Positions 53,990-63,152 of a DNA stretch of 64,000 nt are shown here, piece after piece. The notes beneath the pieces are model-generated. The model was not told the origin of the DNA. It saw only the letters and a list, made by a program, of their open reading frames with translations, and made no database searches. The DNA is from CADCVW01 sp964251385 (GTDB taxonomy: Bacteria; Pseudomonadota; Alphaproteobacteria; Sphingomonadales; Sphingomonadaceae). The position numbers and the translations under genes were made by a program. The stretch lies in NCBI GenBank assembly GCA_964251385.1, contig CAXUJK010000001.1, positions 62,001-126,000 on the forward strand. Direction: 5' to 3'. Every line of letters starts with the position of its first letter. Positions within the stretch are counted from its first letter, which is position 1.

Positions 53990-54761
53990 CCTTGCCGCCG
54001 GGCCGGCGGCTACCAACCACGCCGCGACGGCGGTGCCGGGGTCGGGCATCGTGTCGCTCAACCTGTGCACGGACGAACTCGTGCTGCTCGTCGCCGATCC
54101 GGCCCGCATCCGCTCGGTCAGCTATTTGTCGCATGCGCCGGAGGAGACGCCGCTGTGGCGGCGGGCGCGACGGTACCGGGCGAACGACGGGTCGATGCTC
54201 GCGGCGGCGGCGGTGCGGCCGGGGTTGATTGTGACGATGGGGGCGAGCGGACGCGACCGCGAGCGATTGGCTGCCGCCATAGGCGCGCGGCTGCTCGTCC
54301 TGCCCTATCCCGCGACGATCGCGGACGTGGCAAGCAATCTCGCCGTCGTTGCGCGCGCGACCGGCGGCGAGGCACGCGCAGCCCAAATCGTCGCGGCGAT
54401 GCACGCGGCGGTCGCGAGCGCCCCGGCCGATACGCGACCTGCGATGTGGGTCGATGGCGCGGGGCGCGCGCTGGCCGCGGATGGTCTGGGCGCGCGCTGG
54501 CTGAGCCTGGCCGGCTTGCGGCAGGTGCCCGTGCGCGGGCAGCGGCTGACGTTGGAGGCTTTGCTGACCCATCCGCCGGCGGTCATGGTGCAAAGTCGCT
54601 ACCGCGCGGGACAAACGTCGTCCGCGACCGCCTGGCGGCTGCATCCCGTCGCGCGGTTCGCCAAGCCCGGGCGTATGGTCGACACCGATGGACGGCGCTG
54701 GACGTGCATGAGTCCGACGCTCCTGCCTGAGATCCTGCGGCTGCGCGCGGCGGCAAGGTGA
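53958..54761 (+). CDS. btuF: Cobalamin ABC importer substrate-binding protein, BtuF type
   Basis: The protein has 267 residues. The ATG at 53958 has GGGAGG 7 bases upstream. It has a signal peptide and a class III helical-backbone binding fold (IVSLNLCTDELVLLVADPARIRSVSYLS; RPGLIVTMGASGRDRERLAAAIGARLLVLPYPATIADV). The N-terminal part is embedded in the end of btuB in another frame. No lipobox Cys is seen, so it would be free in the periplasm. It delivers B12 to BtuC. Confidence 0.85.
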   Translation: MGAFAFATAVSLAAGPAATNHAATAVPGSGIVSLNLCTDELVLLVADPARIRSVSYLSHAPEETPLWRRARRYRANDGSMLAAAAVRPGLIVTMGASGRDRERLAAAIGARLLVLPYPATIADVASNLAVVARATGGEARAAQIVAAMHAAVASAPADTRPAMWVDGAGRALAADGLGARWLSLAGLRQVPVRGQRLTLEALLTHPPAVMVQSRYRAGQTSSATAWRLHPVARFAKPGRMVDTDGRRWTCMSPTLLPEILRLRAAAR

Positions 54762-55726
54762 GCAAACGTGCCCTCGCGGCCGGGCTGATCGTACTGATCG
54801 CGCTCGCGCTTGCCTCGCTTTTCGTTCCGGCGGCCGATCTGCTCGCGCTTGCCCGAGACGACCAGGCGTTGGCCGGCACGATCCTGCTCGAGCTGCGCGT
54901 TCCCCGCATGCTTCTCGCGGTTCTCTACGGCGGCGTGCTCGGCGCGTGCGGGGCGGCGGTGCAGGCCTTGTTCGGCAATCCCCTCGCCTCGCCCGATATC
55001 ACCGGAACGTCCGGCGGCGCGGCGTTAGGGGCAGTGGTTTCCGCATACCTTTTGGGGGCTGCGACACCGCTCGGGTTCGCGGCGGGCGGGATCGCGGGCG
55101 CGAGCGCGGCCTTGGGCCTGCTCCTGGCCGTGGCCGGGCCGCGTGCCGAGGCCGCGACGCTGCTGCTCGCCGGGCTGGCGATCAGCACGCTGGCGGGTGC
55201 CTCGTTGGCGCTGGCGCTGGCGCTCGCCCCCTCACCCTATGCCTTCTACGACGCGCTCGACTGGCTGATGGGATCGCTTGTCGATCGCAGCCTGCCACAG
55301 GCAGGCATAGCCGCCGCGGGGTGCGCGGGCGCGGCGGTGCTACTCGGCTGGCAGGTTCGCGCACTCGACCGGCTCGGGCTCGGCGAGGAAGTCGCCGCCA
55401 GCCTCGGCGACGATCCCGTCCTGACCCGCATCGCCGTGGTCGCCGCCACCGCGATCGGCGTGGGCGCGTGCGTGTCCGTGTGCGGCGCGATCGGGTTCAT
55501 CGGGCTGATCGGTCCCGTGTTCGCGCGACGGCTGACGCGGCACCATCCCGGCCGCGCGATGCTGCCCGCCGCGATGATCGGCGCGGGGCTGCTGCTTGGC
55601 GCCGACCTGCTCGTGCGCCTCGCCCCGCTCGGCCGGACTTTGCCGGTCGGCGCGATCACCGCTGCAGTCGGCGCACCGATCTTCGTCTGGCTGATCGCGG
55701 GCGCGCGCTGGCGGACCGGACGATGA
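54758..55726 (+). CDS. btuC: Cobalamin ABC importer permease, FecCD/BtuC family
   Basis: The protein has 322 residues with about ten membrane segments. Family marks include LRVPRMLLAVLYGGVLGACGAAVQALFGNPLASPDITGTSGGAALGA and, late, CGAIGFIGLIGPVFARRLTRHHPGRAMLPAAMIGAGLLLGADLLVR. The GTG start overlaps the btuF stop (GTGA), and the 3' end overlaps btuD by 4 bases. Confidence 0.92.
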   Translation: MSKRALAAGLIVLIALALASLFVPAADLLALARDDQALAGTILLELRVPRMLLAVLYGGVLGACGAAVQALFGNPLASPDITGTSGGAALGAVVSAYLLGAATPLGFAAGGIAGASAALGLLLAVAGPRAEAATLLLAGLAISTLAGASLALALALAPSPYAFYDALDWLMGSLVDRSLPQAGIAAAGCAGAAVLLGWQVRALDRLGLGEEVAASLGDDPVLTRIAVVAATAIGVGACVSVCGAIGFIGLIGPVFARRLTRHHPGRAMLPAAMIGAGLLLGADLLVRLAPLGRTLPVGAITAAVGAPIFVWLIAGARWRTGR

Positions 55727-56424
55727 CCGCGCTCGAAGCCGTCGGCGTGTCGCTGCCCGGCAGGCTCAAGCCTGTCGACTTGATCCTCACGCCCGGAACG
55801 CTGACCGCGCTGGTGGGCCCGAACGGCGCGGGCAAGACGAGCCTGTTGCACGGACTGGCGGGCATCGGGCGGCCGGGCGGAGATGTCCGGATCGACGGCC
55901 ACAGGCTCGCCGAGATCGGCCCACGCGCACGCCCGTCGCGGCTCGGCTACGTGCCCGCGTCGCGCGAGCTCGCCTGGCCGCTGACCGTCCACGCGCTGGT
56001 CGCGCTGACCGCACCCGACGCGCTCCCAGCCCAAGTCGATGCCATGCTGAACGCGTTGGCGCTGACCGCGCTCGCGGAACGCCCGGTCGACCGCCTGTCC
56101 ACCGGGGAACGTACCCGGGTGCTGATCGCGCGCGCACTCTTGCCGAAGCCGGCCGTGCTGCTGCTCGACGAACCCTTCGCCAATCTCGATCCCTTGTGGC
56201 AGCTGCGCCTCGCCGACGTCCTGCGCGCGCAGGCCGCGGCCGGCGTCGCCATCCTGTTCAGCGCGCACGATCTCGATCTCGCCGCGCGCCTGGCCGGGCG
56301 CATGATCGTGGTGGATGAAGGGACGTGCGTCGCGAACGGCACACCCGCCGCGCTCATCGGCGAGGGCACGATCGCGCGCGTGTTCGGCGTCGTGCGGACG
56401 CCCGCTGGCTGGAGCGAGGCCTAG
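55723..56424 (+). CDS. btuD: Cobalamin ABC importer ATPase
   Basis: The protein has 233 residues, short for the family. Walker A is GPNGAGKTS, the signature region is LSTGERTRVLIARALL (LSTGE replacing LSGGQ), Walker B is LLLDEPFANLD and the switch His is in SAHDLDLAARL. It energises BtuC. It ends tail-to-tail with fabZ, overlapping by 4 bases. Confidence 0.9.
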   Translation: MTALEAVGVSLPGRLKPVDLILTPGTLTALVGPNGAGKTSLLHGLAGIGRPGGDVRIDGHRLAEIGPRARPSRLGYVPASRELAWPLTVHALVALTAPDALPAQVDAMLNALALTALAERPVDRLSTGERTRVLIARALLPKPAVLLLDEPFANLDPLWQLRLADVLRAQAAAGVAILFSAHDLDLAARLAGRMIVVDEGTCVANGTPAALIGEGTIARVFGVVRTPAGWSEA

Positions 56425-56888
56425 GCGGGCGCGTCGGCGATCATGGCGGTGAACCGGGCTTCCGCCGCAAGCGTGTCGCCGACGGTCGCGCGCCCTGCGA
56501 ACTTGCAGACCTTCGATCGCATCTGGACGATCTCGACGTCGAGCCGCAGCAGGCAGCCCGGCTCGACGGGAACGCGGAACTTGGCTTCCTCGATCGCCAT
56601 GAAGTAGACCAGCTTGCCACTATCCTCCAGACCCAGCGAATGCACCGCGAGCACACCCGCGGCCTGCGCCAGCGCCTCGACGATCAGCACGCCGGGCATG
56701 ATCGGACGCCCAGGAAAATGTCCCTGAAAAAATGGCTCGTTGATCGTCACCGCCTTGATCGCGGCGATCGACTTGCCCGGCTCGATCGCCTCGACGCGGT
56801 CGACGAGGAGCATCGGGTAGCGGTGCGGCAAGGCCGCCATGACCCGCTTGATGTCGAGCGGGGTCATGGCGGAGGCCGCGTCGTTCAT
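56421..56888 (-). CDS. fabZ: 3-hydroxyacyl-[ACP] dehydratase FabZ
   Basis: The protein has 155 residues. The hot-dog fold has LPHRYPMLLVDRVEAIEPG, with the catalytic His in PFFQGHFPGRPIMPGVLIVEALAQAAG followed by the catalytic Glu on the central helix. It dehydrates beta-hydroxyacyl-ACP in fatty acid synthesis. It is the last gene of the envelope operon. In most Gram-negative bacteria lpxD lies between skp and fabZ and lpxA follows; here neither is present. Confidence 0.96.
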   Translation of the reverse strand: MNDAASAMTPLDIKRVMAALPHRYPMLLVDRVEAIEPGKSIAAIKAVTINEPFFQGHFPGRPIMPGVLIVEALAQAAGVLAVHSLGLEDSGKLVYFMAIEEAKFRVPVEPGCLLRLDVEIVQMRSKVCKFAGRATVGDTLAAEARFTAMIADAPA

Positions 56889-56895
56889 GAAGTGA

Positions 56896-57495
56896 TTAGC
56901 GGCCCTGCGGACGTGCGGCGGGCGTCTGCGCGGCCTGCGCCGGCAACGGGACCACGTTGACGGACGGCAGCTGCGTGTTGAGCTGTGCCAAAACTTCGTT
57001 GGTGATGTCGAGGTTGGGCGCGGCGAACAGCACGTTGCCGCGATCCACGGTCACGGCGGCACCGCGCGCGGCCGACACGGTGTTGATGATCGGAAGCAGC
57101 CGCGCGCGGATCTGCTGCCCGACATTCTCCTGCGTCGAGCGGATGTTCTGCTCGCTACGCGCGATTTCCTGCTGCGCGTTGCGTTGCTGCGTTTCGAAAG
57201 CGGTGATGCGGCCCTGGAGCGCGGCGTCCGGCCGAACGCCTTGGCCGAGCGCGTTGACCGCGGTCTGGATGGGAGCGCCCGTCGTCTGGAGCGATGTCTG
57301 CAGCGTCTGCGCGCGTGTGCGCAGCGCGGTGGCTTGCGTCTGGAGTTGGGTCTGCGCGGCGCGGCACGCGGTACATTCGCGCGAGATGCGGTCGGTGTCG
57401 ACCACAGCGACGACGGCCGGAGCGAGGCGCTGCGCGGCGGCCGGAGCGGCCATGATGGCTACGGACACGACCGTGGCGGCGAGGAGAGACTTCAT
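56896..57495 (-). CDS. skp: OmpH/Skp-family periplasmic chaperone
   Basis: The protein has 199 residues with signal peptide MKSLLAATVVSVAIMAAPAAAQ. The mature protein is the long coiled-coil tentacle typical of Skp (about 45-140, Gln-rich: QTQLQTQATALRTRAQTLQTSLQ), followed by a beta core VTVDRGNVLFAAPNLDITNEVLAQLN. It holds unfolded outer-membrane proteins for delivery to BamA, whose gene is 31 bases upstream. Sequence identity between Skp proteins is low; the assignment rests on architecture and position. Confidence 0.9.
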   Translation of the reverse strand: MKSLLAATVVSVAIMAAPAAAQRLAPAVVAVVDTDRISRECTACRAAQTQLQTQATALRTRAQTLQTSLQTTGAPIQTAVNALGQGVRPDAALQGRITAFETQQRNAQQEIARSEQNIRSTQENVGQQIRARLLPIINTVSAARGAAVTVDRGNVLFAAPNLDITNEVLAQLNTQLPSVNVVPLPAQAAQTPAARPQGR

Positions 57496-57526
57496 GGAAA
57501 CGATCCTGTGTTGCGAGCGGAAGAAG

Positions 57527-60157
57527 TTAGAACGCCGTGCCTACATTGAAGCTGAACAATTTGGTATCGTCCCCACGCTGCTTGAGCAACGCCTTGGCGA
57601 TGTCGATGCGGAACGGGCCGAACGGCGAGTTCCAGTTGACGCCGAACCCGACCGACAGACGCGGCTTGGGACTGTCGCCTAGGAAGCGTTCGTTGAAGGC
57701 ACCGGTTACGGGACTGCTGGTGCGATCGGCCGGACAGGTTTGATCGCCCGGAATCGCGGTCGTAAGCGGCGGATCGGTCACACCCGCCGCCGGCGGCACC
57801 GTCAGGGTGCAGGTGCGCTGGCCGGGAAAGTTGATCAAGCCGCCGTTCGCAAGCGTCAGGTTGCGCAGGCTGAACAGCGATCCGACGTCGAGGAACACCG
57901 ACGGTCTCAAACCAAGCCCGCGCGCGCCAGCCCCGAGCGGAATCTCGACCTCCGCCCGGCCGTGATAGTAAGCGCGTCCGCCGAGCGGTTCGTCCTGAAG
58001 GTTGTTGTCGTCGACGATCTCGACGCCCGCCGCGTCGAGGAAGCGCCGCTGCACGCGCGGCCCTATCCCGCGGATGTCGAAGCCGCGCAGCTGCGGCCCG
58101 AAGAAGCGGTCGGTCAGCCGCACCGCGTCCTCGCTCGCGTTGCGCGTGCCTTCCAGCGGGTGGATGTACCCGGCCCCGGCGAAGGCGGAAAACACAAAAC
58201 CCGAGTTGAACAGGTTGTAGTACTTCGTGCCTTCGACGTTGGTCTTGATGTATCTCACGTCGCCTCCGACGCCCGCGAAATCCTGCGACAGGACGACGCG
58301 CTGACCGGCCGACGGCCGCTGCCCGTTGTTGAGGTTGCTGTAGAGAAGCGAATAGCCGACGGTCGAGATCGTCCGCTTGCCCAGAGCGTCGCACGTCGAG
58401 CGGCCGACGTTTCTGGGCTCGCACGTCCCGTCGGGATTGAGGCGGCTCGAATCGAGCGTGATGTCGTCGAAGTTGAGGTTGTAGCGCAATGCGCCCAGGA
58501 TGAACTCGGTCACGGGAACGGTCAGCGTCACGCCCGCGCCCGTGCGCGTCTGCTTGTAGGTCGTCCGGCGATCGTTGCCGACGATGTTGAAGCTCGAGAA
58601 GTCGCGACGGTAGATCTCGCCGCCCAGGCCGATGTTCCGGTCGAACAGATACGGCTCCGTGAACCCCAGCTCGATCGACTTCGAATAGCTCGAGTAATTA
58701 ACGCCCGCGCGCAACGTCTGGCCCTTGCCCCGGAAATTGCGCTGCGCGATCGAGAAATTGATGATGAAGCTTTCCTGGCTCGAATAGCCCGCGGACAGCT
58801 GCAGCTCGCCCGTCGCGCGCTCCTCGACGTCCACGCCCAGGATGACCCGGTCGGGCGCGGAGCCGGGTCGCTGCTCGATCTCGATATCTTCCTGGAAGAA
58901 GCCGAGCGACTGGATGCGATCGCGCGAGCGCTTGACGCGGATCGAGTTGAACGCGTCGCCTTCGTTCAAGCGGAACTCGCGGCGCAGCACCTTGTCCTGC
59001 GTGTACGTGTTGCCCGCGATGTCGATGCGCTCGACGTACACGCGCGGCGCATCACCGACGTTGAACGTCAGCGTCATCGTGCGCGCTTCCTTGTCGCGCT
59101 GGTAGTTGGGCCGGATGTCCGCGAACGCGTATCCGAACAGCCCCGCGGTCTCGTTCAACGTCGTGACCGTGTCCTCGACCTGCTTGGCATTGAACCAGTC
59201 GCCCTCCTTCATCGGCAGGAAGCCCTTGAGCTCGCCCGGCTTGAAGTCGCGCAGCTCGGACTCGATCGTCACCGGCCCGAACTTGTAGCGGTCGCCTTCC
59301 TCCACCACGTAGGTGATGATGAAGTCCTGCTTGTCGGGCGTCAGCTCCGCCACCGCGGACACGACGCGGAAGTCGGCATAGCCTTGCGTCAGATAATACT
59401 GGCGCAGTTTCTGCTGGTCGTAATTGAGCCGGTCGGGATCGTAGCTCGTCCCCGACGAGAAGAATGAGAAAAGCCCCGTCTCCTTGGTCGCCATCTCGCC
59501 GCGCAGGCGGCCGTCGCCGAACGCCTCGTTGCCGATGATGTTGATCGCGCGGACCTTTGACTTGGCTCCTTCACTGATCTCGAACACGACATCGACCCGG
59601 TTCTGGTCGAGCGTGACGACCTTGGGCTCGACGGTGGCGGCATAGCGCCCCTGGCGCCTGTAGAGTTCGACGATGCGCGCCACGTCGGACCTGACCTTCG
59701 TGCGCGTAAAAATCTGGCGCGGCGCGAGCTTGATCTCGGGCGTGATCTTGTCCGCCTTGAGCCGCTTGTTTCCCTCGAGGATGATGCGGTTGATGACCGG
59801 ATTTTCGCGCACCTGCAGGACGATGTCGCCGGTGTCCGCGCCGGCGACGGTGACGTCGGCAAGCAGTTCGGTTTCGATCAGCTTGCGGATGGCAGCGTCG
59901 AGCGCCTCGTTATCGTAACGCTGGCCGACGGCGAGCCCGGAATAGGCGCGTACCGTATCCGCCTCCAGCCGCTGCGCGCCCGTCACGCTCAGGGTACGGA
60001 TCGTGCGCTGTTCGGCAGCGGGAGCGGCCGGAACAGGCGGTGGAAGGGCGGGCACCGCATCTTGCGCGAACGCGGCCGTAGGTCCGCCTAGCGCCGTCCC
60101 GATCAGAAGCGCCGCCGCATAGCGGCGGTGCGCCTTGTTCTTGCTAATCGCCTTCAC
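57527..60157 (-). CDS. bamA: Outer membrane protein assembly factor BamA
   Basis: The protein has 876 residues from the GTG at 60157, which has GGGGA upstream; a TTG lies one codon earlier. A signal segment is followed by five POTRA domains (about 50-440), for example IRTLSVTGAQRLEADTVRAYSG and YVERIDIAGNTYTQDKVLRREF, and a 16-strand barrel (about 460-876) with the conserved RGF-type loop FFGPQLRGFDIRGIGPR. It ends in Phe, as outer-membrane barrels do. It inserts beta-barrel proteins into the outer membrane. Confidence 0.96.
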   Translation of the reverse strand: MKAISKNKAHRRYAAALLIGTALGGPTAAFAQDAVPALPPPVPAAPAAEQRTIRTLSVTGAQRLEADTVRAYSGLAVGQRYDNEALDAAIRKLIETELLADVTVAGADTGDIVLQVRENPVINRIILEGNKRLKADKITPEIKLAPRQIFTRTKVRSDVARIVELYRRQGRYAATVEPKVVTLDQNRVDVVFEISEGAKSKVRAINIIGNEAFGDGRLRGEMATKETGLFSFFSSGTSYDPDRLNYDQQKLRQYYLTQGYADFRVVSAVAELTPDKQDFIITYVVEEGDRYKFGPVTIESELRDFKPGELKGFLPMKEGDWFNAKQVEDTVTTLNETAGLFGYAFADIRPNYQRDKEARTMTLTFNVGDAPRVYVERIDIAGNTYTQDKVLRREFRLNEGDAFNSIRVKRSRDRIQSLGFFQEDIEIEQRPGSAPDRVILGVDVEERATGELQLSAGYSSQESFIINFSIAQRNFRGKGQTLRAGVNYSSYSKSIELGFTEPYLFDRNIGLGGEIYRRDFSSFNIVGNDRRTTYKQTRTGAGVTLTVPVTEFILGALRYNLNFDDITLDSSRLNPDGTCEPRNVGRSTCDALGKRTISTVGYSLLYSNLNNGQRPSAGQRVVLSQDFAGVGGDVRYIKTNVEGTKYYNLFNSGFVFSAFAGAGYIHPLEGTRNASEDAVRLTDRFFGPQLRGFDIRGIGPRVQRRFLDAAGVEIVDDNNLQDEPLGGRAYYHGRAEVEIPLGAGARGLGLRPSVFLDVGSLFSLRNLTLANGGLINFPGQRTCTLTVPPAAGVTDPPLTTAIPGDQTCPADRTSSPVTGAFNERFLGDSPKPRLSVGFGVNWNSPFGPFRIDIAKALLKQRGDDTKLFSFNVGTAF

Positions 60158-60255
60158 CAAATCCCCGCATGTATCTCAGCCGCTTACACCGCGCCCGACA
60201 TTCCCCGTCGCCGGTGCCCTGCCCCATCGCGCCCGGGCGATCAAGCGCCGCGCCG

Positions 60256-61362
60256 TCAGAAGAGGCCGAAGGACGCCAAGTCGTTGAACGTCACCATCAC
60301 CATCAGCCCCAGCAGAAGCGCCAATCCCCCGCGAAACGACCAGTCGAGAACGCGCGCGCTGACGGGTCTGCGCGCAATCGCGGCCAGTGCGTAGAACGTC
60401 AGATGCCCACCATCGAGCATGGGAATTGGCAGAAGATTGATGAACCCCAGGTTGATCGAGATCGCGGCGATGAAGACGGCGGTATGTAGCCAACTGGCCG
60501 ACAGCTGCTCGCCCGAATATTGCGCGATCTTGAGCGGCCCGCCGAGCTCCTTGACCGATCTTACGCCCATGATGATCTGGCCGATCCCGTCAATCTGCAT
60601 GCGAAGCGTGTCGACGACCTGACCGAGCGCGGCACCAGGCAGCTCGAGCAACGGCAGCGGCGTCATGACCACGTTCTTCGACAGGACGCCCATTACGCCG
60701 AAGGCCGAACGGTTGCCGAACCGGTCGACCGTCTCGTTGCGACCGATCGTGACGGGCAGCAGCACCGTTCGCCCCCCGCGCTCCGCGAGTACGTCCGTGC
60801 GCTCGCCGGGGCGCAGGATGACGTGGCGCTGCAGGTCGTCGAACGTCTCGATCTCGCGGCCGCCTATGCTGCGGATCAGGTCGCCCGGTTGCAGCCCCGC
60901 GGTCGCGGCGGGCCCGGACGCGACCAGCTCGTCGACCCGCGGCAGCGTGCGCGACTGGCCGTAGATGGCGATGAGCCCCGCGAAGATCAGCAGCGCGACG
61001 AGAAAGTTCACTGCCGGACCCGCCACGACGATCAACGACTTCTGCCACAAGGTCTTCGACTGGAACGTCCCCGCGCGTTCCTCGGGCGGCAGCTTGAGCC
61101 AGTCGTCGGAGGGCGTGCTCGCCGGGCTCATGTCGCCCGCAAACTTGACGTAGCCGCCAAGCGGCAGCCAGCCGATCTTCCAGCGCGTCCCCCGCGCGTC
61201 CGTGTGCCCCAGGATCTCGCGCCCGAAGCCGATGGAGAACGTCTCCGCCTTCACCCCGAACCATCGTCCGACGAAATAGTGGCCGAGCTCGTGCACGAAG
61301 ATCAGCGGCGCGATCACCGCGATGAAGCTTAGCAAAGTCGTCAGGAAGCCGGGTTGGTTCAT
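60256..61362 (-). CDS. rseP: RseP-family site-2 zinc metalloprotease
   Basis: The protein has 368 residues. The intramembrane zinc site is His24-Glu25-x-x-His28 (FVHELGHYF) plus the Asp of LLPIPMLDGGH near residue 315. A PDZ domain (about 125-200) contains TAGLQPGDLIRSIGG. There are about four membrane helices. It cleaves anti-sigma factors within the membrane during envelope stress. It follows dxr in the operon by 9 bases. Confidence 0.95.
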   Translation of the reverse strand: MNQPGFLTTLLSFIAVIAPLIFVHELGHYFVGRWFGVKAETFSIGFGREILGHTDARGTRWKIGWLPLGGYVKFAGDMSPASTPSDDWLKLPPEERAGTFQSKTLWQKSLIVVAGPAVNFLVALLIFAGLIAIYGQSRTLPRVDELVASGPAATAGLQPGDLIRSIGGREIETFDDLQRHVILRPGERTDVLAERGGRTVLLPVTIGRNETVDRFGNRSAFGVMGVLSKNVVMTPLPLLELPGAALGQVVDTLRMQIDGIGQIIMGVRSVKELGGPLKIAQYSGEQLSASWLHTAVFIAAISINLGFINLLPIPMLDGGHLTFYALAAIARRPVSARVLDWSFRGGLALLLGLMVMVTFNDLASFGLF

Positions 61363-61371
61363 GCGCGTGCC

Positions 61372-62526
61372 CTACAGCGCTTCTCGCGCGAGGTCGCGGG
61401 CTTCGCGGTCGACATCCAGCACGTCCGCGATGGATGCGGGCGCGGGCGGGCTGAAGCGATCCAGAACCCGCTCGACGAGCGCGGCGATGTCGAGGAAGCC
61501 GATGCGCCCTTCCAGGAACGCGGCCACCGCGACCTCGTTCGCGGCATTGAGAATCGCGGGCTTCGCGCCTCCTGCATCGAGCGCCTCGCGCGCGAGGCGG
61601 AGCGCGGGAAAACGCGCGATGTCAGGCGCTTCGAAACTCAAGCTGCCAAGCGTCGCGAAGTCGAGCCGGGTGACGGGTGCGTCCATGCGGTCGGGCCAGG
61701 CGAGCGCGTGCGCGATCGGCACGCGCATGTCGGACGGCCCCATCTGCGCCAGCACCGAGCCGTCGACATATTCAACCATCGAATGGACGATCGACTGCGG
61801 GTGGACGACGATCTCGATGCGGTCGGACGGCACGGGGAATAGATAGGCGGCCTCGATCAATTCGAGACCCTTGTTCATCATGGTCGCGGAGTCGACGGAG
61901 ATCTTCGCGCCCATGCTCCAGTTCGGGTGGGCAACGGCCTGCGCGGGCGTTGCCGCGGCGAGCGCGTCGCCGCCGACGGTCCGGAACGGGCCGCCGCTCG
62001 CCGTCAGGATGATGCGCGACACTTGCGCCGGGCGCGAGAAGTCGAAGCATTGGAAAATCGCGTTGTGCTCGGAATCGACCGGAAGCAGCCGAGTACCTGT
62101 CCGAGCCGCCGCGTCGGTCACCAGCGCCCCCGCGCTGACCAAAGCTTCCTTGTTGGCGAGCGCGATCGTGCCGCCCCGCGCCATCGCCGCCATCAGCGGC
62201 TCCAGCCCCGCGCATCCGACGATCGCCGCCATGGTCCAGTCCGCGTTCTGCGCCGCCGCCTCGAGCAGCGCGGCGCGTCCGCCTGCGACGCGCGTCCGCG
62301 TGCCGGCGAGCGCGTCGCGCAACGCGGACAGTCTCGTTTCGTCGGCAACGACGGCGATCTCGGCGCCCGATGCGCGCGCGGCTGCCGCAAGCCCGTCCAC
62401 GTCGCTGTTCGCGGTAAGGGCGACCACCTCGTAGCGGCCGGGGTGGTGCGCCACGAGGTCCAGTGTCGAACGCCCGATCGACCCCGTCGCGCCCAGAACC
62501 GTGATGCGCCTTGGATTTCCGGTCAC
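61372..62526 (-). CDS. dxr: 1-deoxy-D-xylulose-5-phosphate reductoisomerase
   Basis: The protein has 384 residues. The NADPH-binding motif VLGATGSIGRSTLDLV opens the protein; LANKEALVSAG and PVDSEHNAIFQC hold metal and substrate residues, with SASGGPFR-type (TASGGPFRT) and HPNWSMGAKISVDSATMMNKGLELIEA following. It makes methylerythritol phosphate, feeding IspDF. The GTG start overlaps the cdsA stop (GTGA). Confidence 0.96.
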   Translation of the reverse strand: MTGNPRRITVLGATGSIGRSTLDLVAHHPGRYEVVALTANSDVDGLAAAARASGAEIAVVADETRLSALRDALAGTRTRVAGGRAALLEAAAQNADWTMAAIVGCAGLEPLMAAMARGGTIALANKEALVSAGALVTDAAARTGTRLLPVDSEHNAIFQCFDFSRPAQVSRIILTASGGPFRTVGGDALAAATPAQAVAHPNWSMGAKISVDSATMMNKGLELIEAAYLFPVPSDRIEIVVHPQSIVHSMVEYVDGSVLAQMGPSDMRVPIAHALAWPDRMDAPVTRLDFATLGSLSFEAPDIARFPALRLAREALDAGGAKPAILNAANEVAVAAFLEGRIGFLDIAALVERVLDRFSPPAPASIADVLDVDREARDLAREAL

Positions 62527-63152
62527 AAGGTTCCCGCCAGCGCCAGCCCGAGCGTCAGGATCGACACCGGGACGAGGCCGTCCAGCCGGTCCATCACCCC
62601 GCCGTGCCCGGGCAGCAGCGCGCCCGCGTCCTTGACGTGCGCGCGGCGCTTGACCGCGGACTCGAACAGGTCGCCGCCTTGCGCCGCCAAGGCGAAGAAC
62701 GGCGCCGCCCACAACAGCACGGGCGACAACTCGGCCTGCGTCACGAGCAGACCCCCCGCGATCGTGGCACCGACAACGCCGCCGACCAGCCCCGACCACG
62801 TCTTGTTCGGACTGAACCGCGGCGCGAGCTTGGGTCCGCCGAAGCTGCGGCCAGCAAAGAATGCAAAGATGTCGGTAGCCCAGGTGACCACGAAGACCCA
62901 CAGGACGATCAGCACGCCGCCTTCGGGTAGGCGCAGCCACAGCAAGGCGGTCGCGGGGAGCAGCGCGTAGAGCACGCCGCCGACGAACCACGCCGCGCCC
63001 CACCCGCGCGTCATCGCACGCCACTCCGCGAACACAAGTCCGGCCGCGATCGCGACGAGGATCGCGAATACCCAGTCGCCAACATAAAGGCAGACGAGAG
63101 TGACGGCCGCAAGAAGCGCCGCCACCACCGTGCGGGTGGCGAGCTGACTCAT
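62523..63152 (-). CDS. cdsA: Phosphatidate cytidylyltransferase
   Basis: The protein has 209 residues, shorter than E. coli CdsA (about 285), lacking N-terminal helices. The CDP-alcohol signature is present as ESAVKRRAHVKDAGALLPGHGGVMDRLDG near residues 160-190. About six membrane segments remain. It makes CDP-diacylglycerol for phospholipid synthesis. It is joined to uppS and dxr by 4-base overlaps. Confidence 0.93.
   Translation of the reverse strand: MSQLATRTVVAALLAAVTLVCLYVGDWVFAILVAIAAGLVFAEWRAMTRGWGAAWFVGGVLYALLPATALLWLRLPEGGVLIVLWVFVVTWATDIFAFFAGRSFGGPKLAPRFSPNKTWSGLVGGVVGATIAGGLLVTQAELSPVLLWAAPFFALAAQGGDLFESAVKRRAHVKDAGALLPGHGGVMDRLDGLVPVSILTLGLALAGTL

Noticed and set aside
57740..59467. 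A 575-codon plus-strand frame opposite bamA
   Set aside because: Antisense shadow; the minus strand encodes complete POTRA and barrel domains.
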